Assembly: GCA_000697055.1 (NCBI GenBank) | Contig: JNDT01001781.1 | Location: forward strand, 62,001 to 126,000 | Reading direction: 5' to 3' | Origin: Saksenaea vasiformis B4078 | Taxonomy: Eukaryota; Mucoromycota; Mucoromycetes; Mucorales; Saksenaeaceae | Length of the DNA stretch: 64,000 nt | Shown here: positions 12,420 through 23,805 of the stretch, one piece after another | Layout of the letters: every line of letters begins with the position of its first letter | How positions within the stretch are numbered: position 1 is the first letter of the stretch | Notes under the pieces: generated by a model | Database searches by the model: none | What the model saw: only the letters and a program-made list of their open reading frames with translations | Told to the model about the DNA's origin: nothing | Translations under genes and position numbers: made by a program

Positions 12420-14251
12420 CTACGCTTCCTTGATACCTTTGGAAACTCGCGTGACGACCTTATTCTTGGATGAGTGTGGGAATAAGTCACCCCACATCAC
12501 CTTGCGGGCATCTCTATACGGAATCTTGCCTTGTGACTTGGGGATAACCATTCTCTGGATCTCTCCTATTGCTCCAGGAGTTAATTTTTTTTTATCACGG
12601 ATGCTCTAGTAACTTACCGTTTTGAGCGCAAACATCCATGACAACATGTCCTTTATTTTTTAATGGTGGTAACACAAGGCGTGGCCAAGAGTAGGCTCTG
12701 TCTTCCAGTGAATTTGCGCCCTCTGGCCTTCGACCTCGTCGTAACACAACGTACGAATACTTGGCGTCTTCGATATTAAGCTTGGAGTGCTTCGTTTTCA
12801 TCTGTGGCATTATTAAATTGACGATCAGTCTACCACAGGCCTCCTGCGCGGGTGCTGCTAGCTTACCAGGAATGATGGTCGCTGTACCCTTTGCGAGAAA
12901 TGGCACCACAATCGAGCTGGTTTTGCCTCAGGTGAATACAACAGGGGACATGGATGATCATGCGGGCACTAACCGAAGATCCATGGTTAGACCAAGAAAA
13001 AAATTGTTTTTTCACTTACTGGAGCTACTACGTGAACGTTATCTCCCGAATCTAAAATCCATTGACGAGCCCTTGCAATATTTGAGAACCCGATAGGAGT
13101 ACCGCGATCAATTAAAATCTAGAATTGGCAATGAGAAATGTTATTGATGTGTTACCCCAGTTCTTACCAGGACATCTCCTGTCTGATCCCACAGTTGCTG
13201 CACGGTTGACTTTTGGACAGCTTCCGACGAGATGTCACCCAGCGTAAACGCGCTTACTACCAGATCCGGCTTAGATGCCTATCCGCGATGGTTATTTACG
13301 ATAACGCGTTGAGGACAAAAGCCTACCTTTGGATCTACTGCTAGATAGCGCCGAAATTCGATATCTTTCTTTTTCCCAATCCTCTCTAAGAGTTGATGTT
13401 AATTTTTTTTTCCCTCCTATGTTACTTCGTTCCACTCACCTTCCAGTTGTTCTGCTACGCGTAGCATATCCTCCGAAAGATCCACACCCACGTATTGTTT
13501 CACATCAAACACAGTCTCCGCCGCCCTAATCGACAGGTTATCATTTCCGGTTCGTTTCTGAGCGTCGACCACCTACCATATTGCTGTACCCGGTCCCGTT
13601 CCAAAGTCGAGCATGCTTTGTGGCTTGAAGTCTGCTATTCGCTTGGAAACTTCGGTAAAGACGTTGGTGATAGCTGCATAAGTAGTTGGAAGGACACCAG
13701 CTGCGTAAGCGATGGATTCACGCGGACCATAAGAAAGAGTGTGTGGTTCTACTGGTTTCGATTGCTTTTTTGATCGGTCAGACTCTAATTTTTCTTCCGG
13801 CATCCTTGCTGTGGATCGCAACGCCTCGTACAACCGCAAGGCATCTTCGTGGATGAGTCGTTTATCTTCGTGCTCTGCAATATAAAACAAGAATCAATGG
13901 CACATGGTAATAGAAGGCTAGTCTTACCGTCAATAAGGCCGGAAATGCCTTTTGTAAGCGGTTTGGGTAGCTCTACCCAACCAATACGTTTGCGTCCATA
14001 CTCCGCTTCGGCCGATCGCCTCGCTGTTGAGGCAGTAGGTAAATCAGACAGCGCGATGTCATACGATCTAACGCGATCACGGTAAATTAGCTGCCGAGAC
14101 TTTTAGATCAATGGCTAGCTTACTCGTTTGGTTCTTTTTCTAGGGCTTTCAGTTGCTCTTCATCCAAAAATATGACCTTATTTGTCGAATAGGTACGCCG
14201 AAGAGCATGAGTTGACAGGCGAATGCATCGATGGAATCTGTTGATCGACAT
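12420..14251 (-). CDS. METTL17/Rsm22 mitochondrial ribosome assembly factor
   Basis: Methyltransferase-fold protein that helps assemble the small mitochondrial ribosomal subunit. Exon 1 (14251-14124) starts MSINRFHRCIRLSTHALRR then TYSTNK, a basic, hydroxylated leader typical of mitochondrial import. Exon 2 (14067-13928) joins as EPNE-SYDIALSDLP. Exon 3 (from 13874) has LSYGPRESIAYAAGVLPTTY and the SAM-fold block SMLDFGTGPGTAIW, followed by QYVGVDLSEDMLRVAEQL. Later exons give PDLVVSAFTLGDIS, LIDRGTPIGFSNIARAR and HVVAP. A cysteine block CPHDHPCP with CHFSQR (about 12975-12880) follows, and later VMDVCAQNGKL. These four Cys match the iron-sulfur ligands reported for METTL17. The end is KIPYRDARKVMWGDLF and stop at 12420. 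The first two intron joins and the Cys exon were checked for phase. Confidence 0.94.
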
Positions 14252-14536
14252 GGGGGAGAACACAAGCCACTATGAGCCGCACAGGCTGCGGGGCAGTTTC
14301 AATTTTTCGTGTTCCTGAGATCAGCTCTTGTACAACTGCAACAATAAAAAAGGCAGTTCCCCCTCCTTGTTTCCCTTTCTTTTAGACCATCAACGTGCTT
14401 TGTAGTTTTATACACCTTTTTTACTTTTTCCTCTTCTTTCTTTATTGCTTTACTTAGCACCTCTTTTTTTTTAATATCTCACCTTCTCTTTCTCTCTTTT
14501 TTTAATACTTTTTGCTTCTTAATCCGAATAGACTAA
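14252..14536. promoter_or_regulatory. Divergent promoter between METTL17 and HSPA12-like genes
   Basis: A 285-base spacer between two start codons on opposite strands. The half next to the Hsp70-like gene is strongly pyrimidine-rich (runs of CT and T from about 14354 to 14520), a common feature of fungal 5' leaders. I see no clear heat-shock element array. Confidence 0.55.
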
Positions 14537-16774
14537 ATGTCGTTCGAGTCACCACAACCATTTGACTTGTCAGAGTACTCCTATGTGATTGGCATAGGTA
14601 ACCTAGTTATCATCACACCGACGCTTGGCTTATTTACGTGCTATTTGCAGATTTTGGTACAACTTTTTCCGGTTGTTGCTATGCTTTTACTAAAGACGGG
14701 GGCGATGAAATCGTGGACATTACAAGATGGTAAAATTATAAAGCACCACTAGAGCATAAACCTCATGGTGTGAGTTTAGGCCAAAACAGATGAACGTCTA
14801 CCCAAAAACACCAACGCTGTCATTGTACCGCAACGGTTCTAACAAACTGATTGCATGGGGTCAAGAAGCACGAAAATTAGCCTTTAAACGTAATAATCAA
14901 GATCATCTCTTATCTCGGTTCAAGCTACACCTGGATGAAAATTTACAACTACCACCACTACCAGAGGGACTCACCGCTTTGGACGCCATCACTCATTATC
15001 TGGAAGCTTTTCATGCGCATGTTAGTGCCGAACTACAACGCGGCTTTGCATCCAACTACGATCAGTCCAAGTTCCGATACTGTCTAACCGTTCCTGCCAT
15101 GTGGAGCGATCAAGCCAAGGCAACGATGCGTGAAGCAGCGATCCGTGCGGGGATTATTAATCGTTGGGACCATCCAGACCGACTGATGCTTATCAGCGAA
15201 CCAGAAGCAGCCGCGTTGTACTGCGAGAAAAAAAGCGACCAGTTTAATTTGGGTCATCGCCAGCGTTTCATGATTTGTGATGCTGGTGGTGGAACGGTTG
15301 ACTTGATTGTCTTTGAGATTGATGACTCTGGCAACAGGAGATCACTCAAGGAAGTGACAAAGGGTCAGGGTGACTCCTGCGGATCGACGTTTTTGGACGT
15401 CCGCATGCGGGAGTACCTCAAAAACAGGTTTTATCACCACGGAAAAATCAGCGACACTGCCATGGAGACAATGATGGAGACCTTTGTGGAGGCTATCAAG
15501 GTAAGGAAATAAAAGGAAAAGCTTATTGTTGCTGTTTAAATCATGTTAACCCTCTACTTGGTCCCCCTTTTTTTCTACAGCCCCAATTTGACGGAGAGGA
15601 AGAACAGTTTCTCCCTCTTCCTGCCTCATTAGGCTTAGGAGATGTCGACGATCCGGATGCGGGGATTGAGGATGGAAACTTGCATCTTCCGGCTAAAGAA
15701 CTACGCGATCACGTCTTCGAACCTGTCATCAATCAAGTCCTTAAACTTATCGATGATCAGCTTCATCAATCGCATATTATGTTGGACGCCATTTTCCTCG
15801 TCGGTGGATTTGGTCAATCCGTATACCTTTATCGACGAGTACGTGAAGTATTCCAGAACCGTGTAGGCTTCATAGGAGTTCCGCCTCGTGGTGAATTGGC
15901 TGTGGTTAGGGGTGCCGTTTACTTTGGTTTGAATCCGCGCATGGTGACGGAACGTGTCTCTCGTCGTACCTACGGCGTCGAAACCCGTATGGTATTTGAC
16001 CCACGTTTGGATCCATCCGATCAGTGTATTAAGGGAGACGACGGTCGGTTGTTCTGTAAACAACGTTTCAGTGTATACGTGCAGAAGGGTCAAGCAGTCA
16101 AAGTGGATGAATGTGTCTCCAAGAATTTCATGATTGCTTATCCAAATGATACAGATACAGGTACGTACACTACTCATATGGAGTGTGTTTATTCATCTAA
16201 TGGATTGATTAAAGATTTATTTGCTTACGATGGTGACGGAGCGACCCCACGTCTCACCACGCATCCTAGCGTCTTCAAGGTGGCGAGATTCCCCATCAAA
16301 ATGCCAAAATTCCAGGGTGTGCAAAAAGGAGAACCCATTTTCATGACGATCAAAATGTTTTTCGGCCAAACGGAAATCAAGATCGAAGCGCATATCCGCG
16401 ACCGCGTGTTTACCTTCACATCTGCTTTCGAGACACTCGAAAGAGGCCTTCATTCGATGAATTCTAGTCTGCAAAATCTTACGATGAAACCAGATGAGCT
16501 CGAAGTACCAGGTCAGGGAAGCGGATTCGGTTATAGCTATTATCAAAATGGATCAAACTCCAATCTTTCAAGTCCTTACTCCGTGTCACGGCCACCGTCA
16601 TTACCATCACATCAAGAATACGGCTATCCCTCACCAGCAAAATCTTACCCTCGAAGCATGCAGGAGGAAGACGCGTTCTATGACGGTGACTCGAAACACT
16701 CCAACGGATTTGGCAGTGGCAATAGTGCAGCGAAGAAATTCTTCGGCACGCTGAAATTTGGAAAGCGAAAGTAA
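14537..16774 (+). CDS. HSPA12-like Hsp70-family ATPase
   Basis: Divergent Hsp70/actin-fold protein of the HSPA12 type, a family expanded in many fungi; the substrate is unknown. Exons 14537-14597, 14651-14729, 14780-15500 and 15581-16774 close in phase and give 684 aa. Exons 1 and 2 join to YVIGIDFGTTFSGCCYAF, the phosphate-1 motif. Further blocks are RYCLTVPAMWSDQAKATMREAA, MLISEPEAAALYC, MICDAGGGTVDLIVFEI (phosphate-2) and IFLVGGFGQSVYLYRRV (adenosine motif). The C-terminus lacks a canonical Hsp70 peptide-binding domain. It ends in a Ser/Pro/Tyr-rich, probably disordered tail and a basic end (KKFFGTLKFGKRK). The start codon is followed by an acidic leader, MSFESPQPFDLSEYS. It is divergent from METTL17. 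Confidence 0.95.
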
Positions 16775-17584
16775 AAACGTCCTTGATCCTCTTTCTACAA
16801 ACTCTTTCTCGTTTCTCGCTCTTCTGTATTCACTTTGTAATGTCTATATATCCCTCTTATTTCTCCTCTTTCTATTATCTTCGTCTTATCCTAAGATAAG
16901 CATCTAGTCCTTCAACGAAAAAGCATCATTAAAATACCGGATTCGGCACAGAGCTTGGTAAAACGAACCAATTCAATGTGTCATTCATGCAGACGTGTAT
17001 CGTTTCTACATTTGTAGCCGAATCATTGATAACCACGTTAAAGGAATACAAAATTAACAGTGCCTTTTTTGGATTGAAGGAACATTGATGAATCCGTGCT
17101 ATCATCGAAAAGCTTGTGCACCCGCAACAACGTTGCTCCTGTCAAACCTGAATGATTTTCCATCGAGGTCGATATATCTTCCCCGCATTCACATTTGAGA
17201 AAAACTTACCTTCCCCTTTTTATCGGTTTCCAGAATCCTTATTCTTCATCTATCTGACAAATGATTGCCATGATCCTTCCTTCTTATGCACTCCTTCAAC
17301 TCCCACCAAACTTTCTGTATAACAAGGAATCATTAAAGACGAACAATGTATCGTTTATTTTGTATCTGCTTTCCCCCCAAACACCGGTCTTCCTTTTTGG
17401 GGGGTTCATTCATTTCTTTCTAGCATTGAAGGTTACTAAGTTCCCTATTCTAAGTTTCCTAGCTGAAGACTCATTAAGCTAATCATTCTCAAACACTCCA
17501 ATCACATCAAAATGGGTGGGATGACGACTGCAGCCAATCCCGGGACAGGTGTGTATCTTTATTACAAAGGTTTGTTCTGGTCAT
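16775..17584. other. Intergenic between convergent genes
   Basis: About 0.8 kb between the Hsp70-like and RPL9 stop codons. The first 130 bases are CT-rich 3' flank. A 42-codon ORF beginning MGGMTTAANPG at 17513 is preceded by a plausible leader but overlaps the RPL9 3' end, and I cannot support it as a gene. Confidence 0.5.
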
Positions 17585-18198
17585 CTAAGCCTCAAGAACA
17601 CCACGTTCAGAGACATAGATACCATCCAAGAACTTTCTGATATCCTTATTCTTGACAAGGCAAGATTGTTGGATATCAGCGGCTAAAAACAAAATGTCAA
17701 TTATCTGTTTGTCTGAGCTCCACGTCAACACTTACCACACTGAGAGACAGCTTCCAAATCGTTGCCAGTCAAAAGCAACTCATCCTTCTGTGCCTTGGAA
17801 GCCTCACAGATGACACCCTCACGCATCTTGACGTGGAAGACAACCTTCTGACCCAAAAAGTTGCGAATTTCCACAGACTTGCCTCCATCGTTGATAATGA
17901 CGTTGATGGGAAAATGGGCATATACATAACGCATCTTATATTGGTAACCCTTGGTGACGCCAATGATCATGTTGTTGATCAAAGATCGGACAGTGCGAAT
18001 GCATGCAACATGCTTGCGTGTGCCGTGGTGAACGTTGAAGTGCAATTTGTTCTTCACAGCCCTGATTTCAATGTTCAAGTGCTTCAAGCTCTTCTGCAAA
18101 GTACCGCGGGGACCCTCGACGGTGATGTTACGGGCCTTCACGGTGATCTTGACATCATCGGGAATAATAAGTTGGTCGCTCTTCTGAATGTCTTTCAT
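17585..18198 (-). CDS. RPL9: 60S ribosomal protein uL6 (L9)
   Basis: Cytosolic large-subunit protein near the sarcin-ricin loop and the translation-factor site. There are two exons: 18198-17736 and 17682-17585, with a 53-base intron, giving 186 aa (usual about 190). It begins [18 protein letters not shown], aligned with the family start MKTILSNQTVDIPENV. It continues [33 protein letters not shown] and [16 protein letters not shown]. The spliced end is [15 protein letters not shown] and [16 protein letters not shown]. The bases before the start carry short ATCC repeats and a pyrimidine-rich leader typical of highly expressed fungal genes. Confidence 0.98.
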
Positions 18199-19623
18199 GG
18201 TTTATTGGATGGATGGATGGATGATGATGAAGGATGAAAAAGGCCGATCAAAAACAACGCGCCGATGCAAAAAAATCACTTACGCGCCGCGGAATACGAA
18301 ATTCTACTTCCCGATACCAGAAGCGAGGGTCTGAGATCGATGTATCACTTGCTTCCCTTGTACCTACTTAATACACTAGACTTGCCGTACCGGATGGAAC
18401 AATAAAAAAATAAATAAATACACATGCTACAAAAAATATGGGTAACTCCTGCTGGCTTCTTGATCGTCCTAAAGTCCACAGGACTACTGATATCAAAAGC
18501 CATGGTACAGCGATAAGAGTATCTAAAGGCTTAACTTTACCGTGAACAGCTTACGAAATTACCTAAATCTGTCCCTCATTCAAGTCTAGGGCACCATACA
18601 GTCTTCTCCGACTGAACCATGTCTAGGAGTTTTTTTCTTCATTTTGCAGGATTTGCATGCAGTTTTGTCCAGCTGTAAATCATTTGGCGTGAGCTCCAGT
18701 AGAATTTTGCATTGGGAAGTACTTTTTTTCGTTTACTCTGATACTGATATCAGTATCTTGCCTTCTTTCATGTTTTTGTGTTAGTAGGGGTTCTCTATCT
18801 GACACGAAGAAGGCGTGTACGGATAATAGGACTTGATGGGCATTTACAGTAATACATAAAACGTTCTCTTACCTGTTTGCTCTGTTCCTCATAAACATTT
18901 CCGATAAGAACGTCAATTGATACTATGTATAGGATAACTCGTGTTCCATGCTTTTGTTTTAGCATGCAACATCTCTGATCGAACCACCCTGACTGAATGG
19001 CTAGTTCCCTGCATCATATTCGGTAGGTGAAATGATATTGTACGGTCTCTATACATTATTATACCCTTCGAGTTTCTTGACAGATGCTGCATCGTCCACG
19101 TCCTCTGTAATGCGTTACTGAGGAGAAGTCGGCTGTATGCCAGTTTGCCTTTTTACTGGGCCCACAGGTATAAGGCGCGGCACCGGTCACCAAGGTAATG
19201 TGAGTATACCCCTCGATAGTAAGTTTAAAGAAATCAATTGTGCTAATCATAAATAAAATTTTATACTGCTCAAATAAAACGTGCACCAACCGAAGAACCA
19301 AGTCGATATAAGTAGAAGCCCATGAATTAACGACCCATATCTAGACTTTACTTAGCACAAGCATAGTTCTTCATGGACGCAGGATTTATTGAAAGCAGTA
19401 AAAAAAAACATTCAATAAACAGTATCGTATAACCTGGTGAACCATGGAAATGAAGAGGTACTGATAGAGCAAGTGGTACGAGCCAGTGCCTTTCTCGGAG
19501 AGCTTTTGCCAGCGACTGGTAAATGCAGTGATGCGATTGGTTATCTTGCAGATATTCACTGTCACAGTCGCCCAGATGTTTTGGTCTCCAGAATCGAACT
19601 TCGCTGTACTGTAGATCTCCGTC
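18199..19623. other. Intergenic, divergent promoters of RPL9 and ELP3
   Basis: About 1.4 kb. A GTAAGT-like donor at about 18281 (minus strand) could mark a 5' UTR intron of RPL9, but I see no acceptor AG before the start codon. The ELP3 side carries a full dispersed-repeat copy (19369-19425). No gene is supported. Confidence 0.5.
19369..19425 (+). repeat. Dispersed short repeat, copy B (full length)
   Basis: Begins with CATGGACGCA at 19372. TTTATTGAA (19385-19393) and TTCAATAAA (19411-19419) form a perfect 9-base inverted repeat around an A-rich spacer, followed by CAGTAT. It lies about 200 bases upstream of the ELP3 start. Confidence 0.7.
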
Positions 19624-21596
19624 ATGTCTGCCAAAACCAAGAAGGGTAACGTTACGATCGATGCTTAGATTGTGGTACTGATCAGGTGTCTTTATTAAAA
19701 ACAGGGCCTACTCAGGCCGAGCTTATGGTGAAAACCTGCGCCGAGATCGTGGCGGAGCTCGTTACTGCGACAGAGACAGGAAAGGATATCAACTTGAATG
19801 GACTGAAGAACAAGATATCACGCAAAAATAAGTTGCAAAACCAGCCCAAACTTGTGGATATCATTGCTGCCATTCCCGAACAGCATAAGGCTGCCCTTCT
19901 ACCGAAATTGAAAGCAAAGCCTATTCGAACAGCTTCAGGCGTATGTTTTAGTTGTCGCCATGAACTTGTTGACTGATCATTACTATAGATCGCTGTCGTA
20001 GCTGTCATGTGCAAGCCTCATCGATGTCCCCACATTGCAATGACAGGAAATATCTGTGTGTAAGTACGCAACAAGCAACCTCGTTTTTTTTTGCTTCCCT
20101 TGTACTAATTTCCTGCGTAACAGCTATTGTCCTGGTGGACCTGATTCCGATTTTGAATATTCTACACAGTCCTATACAGGTTATGAGCCAACGTCGATGC
20201 GAGCAATTCGAGCCCGATATGATCCTTATGAACAGGCTCGTGGACGTGTGGATCAATTGAGAAGTCTTGGTCATAGTGTGGATAAAGTGGAGTATATCCT
20301 CATGGGTGGTACATTCATGTCAATGCCCGAGGATTACAGAAACTGGTTCATTTCAAACCTACACGATGCTCTTTCAGGCCATGCAAGTAATGATGTCGAT
20401 GAAGCCGTAAGGTAAAGAATGCTACTTTTACGTATGTTTTCTCTAACGCATGGATTAGGTATTCACAGCGAAGTCAGACAAAGTGTATCGGTATCACGAT
20501 TGAAACACGACCAGATTATTGCTTGAAGCCACATCTAAGTCAGATGCTGCGATATGGCTGTACTCGATTGGAAATTGGAGTTCAGAGTGTTTACGAGGAC
20601 GTTGCTCGAGACACGAATAGGTAAGCAACGTTTGTCTTGTTTCAATACGTGATGACTCAACGGATATGATAGAGGTCACACGGTGAAAGCAGTGTCGGAA
20701 TCATTCCACCTGGCTAAAGATGCAGGTTTTAAGGTTGTCGCCCACATGATGCCTGATCTGCCTAATGTTGGGATGGAGCGAGACATGGAACAGTTTAAGG
20801 AATATTTCGAAAACCCGGCGTTCCGGTCCGATGGTTTGAAAATTTATCCTACCTTGGTCATTCGTGGTACAGGTTTATACGAGCTTTGGCGGACAGGAAG
20901 ATACCAAAATTATACGCCAAACGCGCTGGTCGATTTGGTTGCAAGAATCCTTGCACTTGTTCCTCCATGGACACGTGTTTACCGTGTCCAGCGTGACATT
21001 CCCATGCCATTGGTTACCTCTGGTGTTGAACACGGTAACTTGCGTGAACTGGCGTTGAATCGTATGAAAGATTTGGGAACGGAGTGCCGTGATGTTCGAA
21101 CACGTGAAGTGGGTATTACCGAGATCCATCAAAAAATCAAACCGGATGAAGTTGAACTCATTCGACGTGATTACGTCGCAAACGGCGGTTGGGAGACTTT
21201 CTTATCTTATGAAGATCCTCATCAAGATATCCTTGTCGGCTTGTTGCGTTTGAGAAAATGCTCTCCACAGACATTCCGACCCGAACTCACCTCTGCCGGC
21301 CAAACGTCTATCGTTAGAGAATTGCACGTCTATGGCTCGGTGGTACCGATGCACGACCGTGATCCCACAAAATTCCAGCATCAGGGCTTTGGTACCTTGT
21401 TGATGGAAGAAGCGGAACGAATTGCAAGAGAAGAGCATGGTAGCGTCAAATTGAGTGTCATTTCTGGTGTCGGTGTAAGAAACTACTACGCTAAGCTCGG
21501 TTATCACTTGGATGGTATGTACATGTACCGTCATAACTATATTGCAGCACTAATTTGGATTTACTAGGTCCTTATATGTCCAAGATGCTTGTGTAA
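19624..21596 (+). CDS. ELP3: Elongator complex catalytic subunit ELP3
   Basis: tRNA acetyltransferase of Elongator, needed for cm5U34-type wobble uridine modification. Seven exons close in phase: 19624-19645, 19705-19940, 19989-20059, 20124-20411, 20459-20620, 20673-21514 and 21568-21596, giving 549 aa (family about 550). The N-terminal radical-SAM part has [14 protein letters not shown], a CX9CX2C cluster motif, then [29 protein letters not shown] and [18 protein letters not shown]. The C-terminal GNAT part has [28 protein letters not shown] (acetyl-CoA loop) and [12 protein letters not shown]. The last exon supplies PYMSKMLV, restoring the family end; without that splice the ORF would end in an unrelated tail. 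Confidence 0.98.
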
Positions 21597-22092
21597 ACGA
21601 TTATTTTTCTGATGCGCCTCATCCCTTTGTATATTGTCAATTTCCTCTTTTTTCTTAACAAAAGAAAAAGCTAATGTTTTTGTTTGTCTGCCTCATAAGG
21701 AAGTTCTTTTTTATTTTTGGAAAAGGAAACCAATTGTTGAAGAACATTTTAGTAAGAGCATGAGGTTAGACAGATGGACCAGTGCAAAGAAGGGGACAAA
21801 AGTGAACCGTTAGATCCTTACAAGGATGTACATGCAAACGTTTCATATTACATGCGTCAAAGGATGAGCTTACGCGCTAAATATAATCCTACATGCCGAC
21901 TCTGTTCTTGCTAAAACAAAAAAGTTTCCTTTTTTTTCTTTTTACGGAGAACCTGTTACAGCTTGGCTCCTTTACATACCACAAGTAACAATTTGTTAAC
22001 TCACGCACAAAGTAAATAACGAATAGGATTACGAATTAAAGACCAACCGAAAGTTGAAGGGTAACTTTTAAAAAGATATGGCCAGCACTCCG
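21597..22092. other. Intergenic between convergent ELP3 and phosphatase genes
   Basis: About 0.5 kb of AT-rich 3' flank with T- and A-runs on both sides, consistent with two poly(A) regions. Nothing else is seen. Confidence 0.6.
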
Positions 22093-23645
22093 CTAGGCAT
22101 TCTGTTCTAACTGTTGTTGTGGCTGTGACAATAAGGATGGCGGTGGTTCTTGAAGTGGTGGGCTAAGCGAGTAAATGGTTAGCTCCCTGATTACTTGCGT
22201 TTCCTTTTTATTTACCTTGGTCGTCGACCTTTGGTCTTGTTCATTGCTTGCATTTTTGCAGGTGGATGATCTGTTGGTGTGAGCAACTCAAAGCTGCATA
22301 GTAGTTCCTCATTAATGCTCATGATTGCACCAAAATTGTCGAATTCGCCACAGTAGTTGGGTGCTGAAAACACAGTAACTAAGGTCCTTTCGTTGAAAAA
22401 TTCATATCCATCTTCGACCACCATGTGAGCACGGCAGACCAGATCCAGATCGTATTTTGCCAAGAACTCGTTTACAATTTTCTTTCCAAAACAGTACGAT
22501 ACGCCGCGTTCGTTATCCTCCCATTCCATCGCTGTTTCGGATGGATCTGACCATAATAAATCGTTAAGTAATCCATACTCTGGTACATCCGTTGGGCGCA
22601 TGATGTTTCGAACGTCGTCCATGGAGTGCATCGAGGGGCTTAAGCCACCGTGAACACAAAAGATTTTACCAGCGACAAGACCAGCAATTGGTAGAGCATT
22701 AAACGCGTCGATAAAGGTTTTCCAGATTTTGACATTGGTTCGTCGCTTGCATTCATCGTAAAAACCGTAAACTTTATTTCAAGGGTTAATTGTTGTATAG
22801 AAGCTGTTGGGTAATTACCTCGTGTTACATTGGCACATTCATGGTTTCCTCGTAACAAAAAGAAGTTTTCTGGAAACTTAATCTTATAACAAAACAGTAA
22901 CAAGATAGTCTCCAAACTTTGTTTTCCTCGATCCACGTAGTCTCCTAGGAACAGGTAATTTGAATCAGGTGGGAATCCGCCCTGACAAACCGGGGTATTA
23001 GAAATGAAACGTGTAATTTTTTTTATATGTACCATTTCAAATAACCGAATCAAGTCGTGGTACTGGCCGTGAATATCCCCTAGGATCTTCACGGGAGGAT
23101 TAAGTTCGATCAGTGTCTATAGTGGAACGATGTTAACTTTATATCTGATCACGTTGTCTTTTACTTACAGGTTGACTCATAAATACTTCTTGTGCTGCAC
23201 GACAAATAGCAACGATTTCCGAGTTTTTAAAGCATAATGATTTTTGTACTTTTCCACTTCTTCCAACTTCTAGCAAACGACCAATACATTCGTCAATGTC
23301 AAGGTTTCTTCCAATGGAACGAACGGAAGTAACTGTGAGCTGATTTTGTGAGCCGAGAGTCAGCTGATTAAGTGATGACACCGACTGTTCATTAGCAAGA
23401 ATCTGTTGGTCCTGCTGTTGTTGTTGTGCTGCTAGTGGATCAGGTCCTTCGTTTGAAATACTGTTGGGGAATTGGAAGGCCTTTTCAGCACTTGGTAATG
23501 CAGGTTTTTGGGAGGGTTGAAAGTTGGAATTCACTAGAATAGAATTGACTGAAGTTGCAGTTGTGTTGGAATATTCATTGTCTGGAATATCGGTACGAAT
23601 GACACTCGGACGATCTTTACGCTTCTTTGAAGCAGCGTTACCCAT
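22093..23645 (-). CDS. PPZ-type serine/threonine protein phosphatase (PP1-like)
   Basis: Fungal-specific PP1 relative linked in yeasts to cation and cell-wall homeostasis. It starts [11 protein letters not shown]: Gly2 with basic residues fits N-myristoylation. About 150 residues of Ser/Gln/Asn-rich, probably disordered sequence precede the catalytic core ([15 protein letters not shown]). Core motifs are [48 protein letters not shown] and [11 protein letters not shown] (joined over an intron at about 22769-22816), then CVHGGLSP and [15 protein letters not shown]. All metal-binding Asp, His and Asn are present. A 51-base intron (about 22984-23034) interrupts [12 protein letters not shown] and is a multiple of three. 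The 3' end is uncertain: I splice to a P/Q-rich tail ending at 22093, while reading through the last donor gives a stop at 22212. Confidence 0.93.
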
Positions 23646-23805
23646 AGTATGAAAAGGTAGAAAAGTAAGAGATAGTATAAAAATAAAAAAAAATATAAAA
23701 AAATGGCTCTGGGAAGCGTTTAGTCTATTCTCAGTTTTGATATCACGTGTGTCGATCCCACACGATCCTCTCTTTTTTTTTCTTTTCCCTATCTCAGTCA
23801 CTTTC

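Noticed and set aside
17513..17641. 42-codon ORF starting MGGMTTAANPG with a plausible leader
   Set aside because: Overlaps the RPL9 3' end on the other strand, and there is no family match.
18230..18290. 5' UTR intron of RPL9
   Set aside because: A donor-like GTAAGT exists, but there is no AG between it and the start codon, and the coding start already aligns with the family.
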